DNA of 64,000 nucleotides, taken from Berghia stephanieae. Taxonomy: Eukaryota > Mollusca > Gastropoda > Nudibranchia > Aeolidiidae. The stretch covers positions 28,560,119-28,624,118 of the forward strand of contig CM067444.1 in assembly GCA_034508935.3 (NCBI GenBank). The letters are read 5' to 3'. Positions 57,851 through 64,000 of this stretch are shown in pieces. How positions within the stretch are numbered: the first letter of the stretch is position 1; the number at the start of each line of letters is the position of its first letter. The position numbers were made by a program, and so were the translations under genes. The notes beneath the pieces were generated by a model. The model did not search any database. It worked only from the letters and a program-made list of their open reading frames with translations, and had not been told where the DNA came from.

Positions 57851-59826
57851 TTTACTTTTCACGGTTGGATCGTCTGGCGTTTATTTGACGTCTGACTAGA
57901 CTTGCTACTTTCCTACTACTATTTTAGGATGGTGTCGCTGACAAGCGAGAGACATAATTATGATTTTCAGTTTCATTTATTTTGGCCGCAAGAACGATTG
58001 CATTTATTTGTATATATATTTTTATCTTGTCTGGTGTTTGTTTATTTCAAAGGCGATTTTCAAACCCATATTAAAATAAAATAATTCCTTGCGAATAAAT
58101 TAACCACAAGAATCGCACTTATTGTTATTTTTATCTGGGGACGTTGATTTATAGAAGAGTAAAGTTGGTGCAATAAAATAAACAACATCACGTGACCATT
58201 TTAGATGCACGTGGCAAAACACATGTTCCTGGCTTTGACAGCTCACCTTCCAATGTAAATTATAGAAAAAAATAACCATTAAAAAATGTCTGTTAGGTGT
58301 CAAAAGAAACACATATTCATAAATACTCGATCACGCGTCAAATAATATCTAAATATTGATTTTTTATTAAACAAATGGTAAAATTTATCAAAAATTACTG
58401 TCGGTCTATTTTTAGACCACGGTCAAGATTATTCACCAAAATCAATGCGCTTGTGTGAACAAAACAAGAACTCTTTGAAATCTGGTTTTCGGAATAATTT
58501 AGCCATATACAAAGAATTTAACTAAATAACAATTTTAATTGTACGTGTTTGTTTTTAACTGAATGTGTATTATCTACAATTTGAACGACAAAAACGGGAG
58601 ACCTGTTTTGTGCGCAACGTTGTCCGGCTGCTAAAGTTCCTAATCACCAGCAAAGAATGGCAGTCCAACTCATGCAAAGGTAAGATTCCAATTTCAGTGT
58701 TTGAGTTTGTAATTTGTATCGATTGGTTTTGAGAGCAGGAAACGATTTAGTTCAATGTTAATCCATAATAGCGTTCGGGTATTTAACTTTGGATGTCTCA
58801 CCGGCATAATTTTAGAATGCGTTGTTTATTTGTTTTCATTTCACTTCGCAATTTGACTGTCACTGTCAGTGTCAGTCATTACAGTACAGCTTCACTCGCC
58901 GATTCTCACTTACAGAGTTTACGTTTCCTTCACTTATGTCTGCTTCATGCTCATTCAGTGAGTGATTCGAATACTGTGTGAGAGAAAACACTTTTCGTAA
59001 TTTATGACATTTTATGGGTAACGTTTACAGTCTGTGTCAGTCATAACTTGACCGAAAAAGAAAACAGAAAGGAACAAAAAAAAAAAAAAAAAAGCAGACA
59101 CCCCCCTCCTCAGCAGGTGGAATCTCAACAAAAGTTGTATTTTTTTAATCCTCATCTTTCGTGGTGCGAAGCTTTCATCGCTTGTCATATTTTATTGACT
59201 CTTGCTCTTTCCTAACCTGATAATAGATTTCGAAACAATCTTTAGGTCTTCATTCTCTCATTATCTGTTCATGACTGGAACTGGAAAAGGAACAAGACAA
59301 AGGCAAAGGGTCTCTGCCACGATTTTCAATATCTTGTGTTGTTTGAGGGATTTAAGTTGGTAGCCATTTTTGCCACATAAGACTTTTTGTTATTGTTTTT
59401 GCTGAGAGTCGATGGGAGAAGGAATGGCAGAGAGGGAGGAAGGGGTGGTGAAAAAATGAGAATGTCTGGGAAAAGAAAATGTCCCACTCAACCCCTTATC
59501 GCATCTTTGATATTTGTCAGGTGTCAAACTACATGTATGACGTTTTGGATCTTCCAAGCCTATTCGCCTTATTTGGTCGGTAGCTGTGTGAAAGAAAACA
59601 TATTTTATTGTAAAATGCAGGGAGTGCGGTCTGATATTTTCGTCATCGCTATGATTATTCCCAGACAGGGTCTGCCAATAACGAAAATTGGTTATTCCCA
59701 GACAGATAGAGGGAAAAAAACCCAATATTTTTGTATTAAAAAGAAAACAAACAATTTTAAGAAATTCATGCTCAGAAACTGAACAAGGCCAAACAAAAAA
59801 GGAGAAAAGAATAGACTCGCTCAAAA

Positions 59827-59998
59827 AAAAAAGAAAAAAAAAAAAAAAAGGGGGGGGGGGGGGGGGAGGAAAGCGATTGAATTCGAATCTGTGCAGCTAA
59901 AATGAGCAACGAGTTTCCCTTGGCTCAAGAGAAGTGAAAATGAAAAAACTGTGCTTAAGTTTTTGTATGAGTGTTGGGGGGGGGGGGGGGGGGGGGGG
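59827..59998. repeat. Poly-A/poly-G tracts
   Basis: A-rich run ending in G17 (59,850-59,866) and a G23 run (59,976-59,998). Lengths are likely uncertain. Confidence 0.9.
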
Positions 59999-60649
59999 TC
60001 GTTGGGGGTTTTGTTACAGTTTTATACACATCCCTGTTAGTTCAATCAATTTGTGGGTAATGATCAAGAGGGGCCTGGTCCTACAACTCTTTACGGATTT
60101 ACCTTGGATTGAAATGAAAACTAAACCTCTCTGATTACTTTAGATTACCTAATTTTATTTCTACGTTTTTTTATGAAGAAGAAGCTTTTTAGGATTTTGT
60201 AATTCATAGGAATCACCATGATATGTGAAATGATGTCTTATCTAAATTTTGCCTCAGGAATAATAAGCGAACAATTTTGAAAAGCTCTCTCTGTTGATCG
60301 AATTATCAAAAATTTTATTTGTGATCAGATATTTTATTTGACTTTAAAGTGAAATCTAGAGGCATTAAAATATATTCAATGTTTATTAGACTTTTCTTAT
60401 GTGATCAGAAAGTTAAATACAGGAAATATTGATCAAATGAGTTCACCGGAAGGTAAATAAAAGCCCATTTTTTAAAAAGCTAATCGACATTGGTTATGTA
60501 ATCTTGCCTTCATGATCATAAACCTCTGATAAAATTAGACCTGACCCAACGGTTTTAACAACCTTGTGGTATCTGAGTTCCAGGTCCATTATGTTTTCTA
60601 ATGTTTTTATTGAATATAAGCAAACCATTAAGAAATAGGTCATGTCTAT

Positions 60650-60905
60650 ATATTCAACATTGAATGATATTTCTTCTTACATTGAAATAAGTGGTTCTTT
60701 AGAGTAATAAGGCTCATGGAACTGGAGTTTTTCCTGTTTCTGTAACATGAAGCAACAGACCTTAAATAGTGCTTGATAACTTTCTTAAAAAATAAATGGT
60801 ATTTCATTTTACTTTGAAATAATTGGTCCTTTAGAGTCATAAGGCTCATGGAACTGGAGTTTTTCCTGTAACATGAAGCGACAGACTGTAACAAGTGCTT
60901 GCTGA
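60650..60905. repeat. Tandem duplication, about 124-bp period
   Basis: GGTTCTTTAGAGTAATAAGG, CTCATGGAACTGGAGTTTTT, CCTGT..AACATGAAGC occurs at 60,692 and again at 60,825 with small changes. Confidence 0.85.
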
Positions 60906-62055
60906 AATCTGAATAAGTTGCACATTTACATTTTACTTGTAGAGTTAGATCCAGTTATTCATTCAAACATTGGTATCTTAATTTCGAATTGTCATTTAAT
61001 TAATACATATAAAGTTAAATAAATCCAATGATAATAATTGATAAAATAAGGTAATTATAACTTTTATTCATTGTTTGGTCCATATGAATTTTACTTTATG
61101 ATTTTGTGTGAGATGATATTGCTTTTTATGGGACCATGGGAAAATGGTTTAGAATGCCATGCTTATCTTTTTTTTTTCAGATCTAAATAACATTACAACA
61201 AGAATGAGTCTCTGCATTCCTTTAATTGTTCTGGAAGCATTGGCCTGCCTATACCATGGGAATTAATCAATTTATATTCAGGAAGAAGTATCATAATTAT
61301 TATTATTATCATCATCATCATCATCATTGAGTCTTATCCTTCAAGATTATCAAAATGGCTTTCATGTTACTGTATCTTATAGAATTCCTCATATATCATT
61401 ATGGACCCTTCTTTGTTTTTTTTTTTTATTGGAATTAATGTTTTTCTTCTACTTCTATAATATTCTATATTCTTCATAAAACCTCTCAGCTTTATTGACC
61501 TAATCTATAGACTAGAGAGCGGTGATTAAGAGAACAGGACCATATTTTGCTTTCGAGCGTTTCTTAATTTTAAAAGCAGCTTACTGTAGTTTGTAAAGAT
61601 TTTTAAAAACTTTTTTCTAATGACAGTGTCTAATACACGTTAAAACCAATGCATATCTATCCCTATGTAATTTTTGGCAGTGATCTCTCCATTTTAATGG
61701 TATTGGCTCCTGTTTATTTATAAAAATGCCCTGTGAGCTTGTTATACACTTGAAAGAAACATTTACATAGTGAAGTCAAGAAGAATATAGCAAAAGAAAC
61801 CTGCTTCCTTGGTTATGAATAAGAAATTTAAAAAGAAATAGGCAATGACCTCTTTATCTTGTCTACCATTTAACTTTATAATAATTTTTTAAAGTTTATT
61901 ATATCCTTTTTTTATATTTATAATTTAATTTATCAGCAAGATAAGAGTACTGATGAAACCATCTATGTAGCTGATTTGTAATGGTAGTAGAATTTGATAG
62001 ATGGGACCATGTGATGTTGCAGAACATATTTTAAAAAATTGTATTGCATTGTTTC
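60905..62055. other. AT-rich gap, nothing recognised
   Basis: Contains a short ATT/ATC stretch (61,297-61,326). No coding signature apart from the possible acceptor at 61,180. Confidence 0.5.
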
Positions 62056-62059
62056 ATTT

Positions 62060-62525
62060 ATCAGCAACATCATATTAAATAATGCAGTGGCTTAATCACA
62101 AACTTTCTGCACTTCATATGCAAGACAGTGATGCTTTTGTGCTACATTTCTCGAAATATTCACAAAGTTTCTGTATTTTGTAAATAAGACCATGGCGCTT
62201 TTGTCTTAACTGGTTAGTCGCAAATTCTGCCGTTGTATTCCATTTCTCGAATAAAATTCTTTTCTATTTATTCTATTTATTTGCAAAGTTTCTGCACTTT
62301 ATAAACAAGAACATGATGCTTATGACTGGACAGGTTAATCGCAAATTCTTCCTTTGTGTTCCTTTTCTCGAATCAAATTATATTAAATTCTATTAAATAA
62401 TCATTTTAATGGCAAACTTTCTGCACTTGATAATTATATGCAAGACCATAATACTAAAGTCTACACAGGTTAATCGCATGTTCTGCCTAAGAAGTGCATT
62501 TCTTGAATCAGAACCTTTTTTAACC
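62060..62525. repeat. Four degenerate tandem units of about 120 bp
   Basis: Each unit has TTTCTGCACTT, CAAGA.CATGATGCTT, GGTTAATCGCAAATTCT, CCTTTGTGTTCC and TTTCTCGAATCA. Starts near 62,100, 62,165, 62,285 and 62,408. Confidence 0.7.
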
Positions 62526-63239
62526 AAAGCTTTTGCTGAGGCTCTTACATCACAGATTTTTAAAATGGAACTACACAGTTTCAGTAATAATTATCAATTT
62601 TTTTCTTTTTTTTTTTCTTTCTCTTTCACAGGATGAGAATACAAGCATACCTTTAATGGAGAAACATCATATCTATATTTTTTTAAAATGATTTCAGTGT
62701 GAATAACATGAATATGAATGAAATGACAATAAATATGATATAAATTTATAATCTGTTTTTAATTTATTTGGATTTCACAAGTTGTGTTATGGCACTCAGA
62801 TACAGCATAACGGGTGAGACTGAGAACCAATCCTCACAATAGCACTAGAGGTCTTGTATATGCAAGATGTGATTTCCATTGATACAGTTTAAAGACTGTC
62901 CTGTTTTTATTCATTCTGGTGAACGCTGTAGGGTTGTTTTTTTGTTTCTTGTTTTAAAAAAGATTTTTTTCTTTCAATCTAAGTCTAAGACTTGATTGAA
63001 TTCTGACTCAATGCAAATCAACTTTGTTCCAACTCCTCAACTTCAAATTACAATGAACTTGTGCGCCCTTCCTTCTCTGTTAACCTACAGGTTATTGGAT
63101 ATGTAACTTTAATACATATATGTACGTCTACCACAATGTTAAACTAGCAATTTATCTAAATCTAATATCTTGCAATCGTCTTTTGTAATAACTTTTCATT
63201 CTGGGTTACACATAAAAGTTAGCACTGCCGGGTTACAAA

Positions 63240-64000
63240 AGTACTTTGATGTTAAAAAGATCAGCATCCTGTCATCTTACTTATATATTGGCAGGTGTAA
63301 GACTTATTCATTTTGCAAGTCATCATCGTCACAGTTTCGCACCAACACCGAACCCACTCCACAGCATCTGGGGAGCAGACTCTTGGGTCATGGTCAGTGC
63401 AGCTGAGCGCATCCTGGCATTCTCTAAGGATGTCTGCTCTGGGCACCCACATGTACACAAGCTACTCTCAACCAGCCCCCACTTTTTCATGCTTCCAGTT
63501 GTTCTCACAAGTTTTGCCTGTGCTCTGTTCAGTGTTACCAATTCATTCCTGGGGAGCTCAGTTCCGTAGGACAGTTCTTCTCTCAGATCTCCAACAGCTT
63601 CATTTGCATGATTGTTCCACTCTCTCAACGTGGAACGCCTGTATACAGCTGCATGGTCAGGGTTGATGCTTTCTTCCATCGTGAAGCTCTTTCTCGACTT
63701 CAGTCTACTTGTCATTGGGCTGTGCCTTGGGTGCCTTGGGTCCATTTTCTATTCATATTTCTGGGCTTTGGAATCAGTGGCTCTTTGAATGTATGGAGGT
63801 GCAATGCCAGCCAGCCGATGGAGGACTGGAACTGCAGTCGGTTTCAAGTTACTCTAATGATCCGGCAGGTGTTATTTTGACATGGCAGGATCTTACTCAG
63901 ACTGGTGAGACCTATTCGGCTGATGAATAGCAGAGGGCTACTATGGTTGTCCTGACTGTTTTCGGATCTGCTCCCCATGGCGTGTAAGTTTTTGCCTCTT
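63240..64000 (-). mobile_element. LINE 3' part, continues past the window
   Basis: Minus strand from the window edge: YTPWGADPKTVRTTIVALCY, SSAE, VRSCHVK, then CRIIR and the GWHCTSIHSK region, followed by the long frame 63,745-63,329 with SFTMEESINPDHAAVYRRST, NELVTLNRAQAKLVRTTGSM, KKWGLVESSLCTCGCPEQTS. The last block (KWGL...C-x-C-G...QT) is the C-terminal zinc-binding segment after the LINE reverse transcriptase. Stops and frame changes show it is dead. The polyprotein end is near 63,250. Confidence 0.85.

Larger units (their letters stand above)
58600..62750 (+). ncRNA. Possible spliced RNA divergent from E2F7/8
   Basis: AAGAATGGCAGTCCAACTCA then TGCAAAG|GTAAGA gives a good donor at 58,679/58,680. 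Strong acceptors with long T-tracts follow at 61,180 (TTTTTTTTTCAG|AT) and 62,631 (CTTTCACAG|GA), and AATAAA lies at 62,728-62,733. From the ATG at 58,656 all joins stop within 10-16 codons, so if transcribed it is probably non-coding or a leader. No homology supports it. Confidence 0.3.

Noticed and set aside
59390-59824. 144-residue minus-strand frame (NIRPHSLHFTIKYVFFHTAT)
   Set aside because: It feels like a dispersed-repeat peptide, but I cannot name a family, find splice sites or see a second copy in the window, so it is not called as a gene.

Overview
The window is animal nuclear DNA: AT-rich, intron-containing genes, very many tRNA-derived SINEs, LINE fragments, short inverted-repeat DNA transposons and long pure microsatellites. 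Repeat style, secreted C-type lectins and LINE C-termini suggest a lophotrochozoan, perhaps a gastropod mollusc. This is an inference from style only; no marker fixes the species. No bacterial, plasmid or phage features are present.

Region by region. 1-1,000 is a TAG/CAG microsatellite. 1,660-13,000 is repeat territory: SINEs, a broken copy of an invertebrate multi-domain protein family (3,572-5,445, minus strand), an array of head-to-head inverted-repeat units (7,738-8,945) and a LINE tail split by a SINE (9,930-10,705). 14,100-18,000 holds a foldback element, an orphan signal-peptide exon (14,831-14,885) and a complete two-exon secreted C-type lectin (15,891-17,959, plus). 18,200-26,300 holds further inverted-repeat elements, a second C-type lectin exon on the minus strand (22,256-22,752), a roughly 820-bp minisatellite built on an ACGTCAC-bearing unit, and LINE tails. 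26,480-35,190 is a dense cluster of one roughly 530-bp SINE family (called SINE-C here). 35,514-38,074 is another SINE (SINE-D) split by a 2.26-kb DNA transposon whose empty target can be read in a sister copy at 52.6 kb.

42,096-56,283 (minus) is the best-supported gene: an atypical E2F repressor of the E2F7/E2F8 family, eleven coding exons with clean GT-AG junctions and tandem DNA-binding domains. Its last exon carries a one-base frame break, most simply an extra base in an A6 run. Upstream (57.7-57.9 kb) are E2F-site-like motifs, and a possible divergent spliced RNA follows (58.6-62.7 kb, plus). The right end is the 3' part of a LINE on the minus strand.

The two lectins and the E2F gene have no visible functional connection. 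The two lectins are homologous and share intron phase, so they are probably members of a local cluster. Local names used here: SINE-A, SINE-B (tRNA-Pro-like head and a tail resembling the L2-LINE 3' end), SINE-C, SINE-D, and inverted-repeat families MITE-B, MITE-C and MITE-D. They are labels of convenience, not database names.
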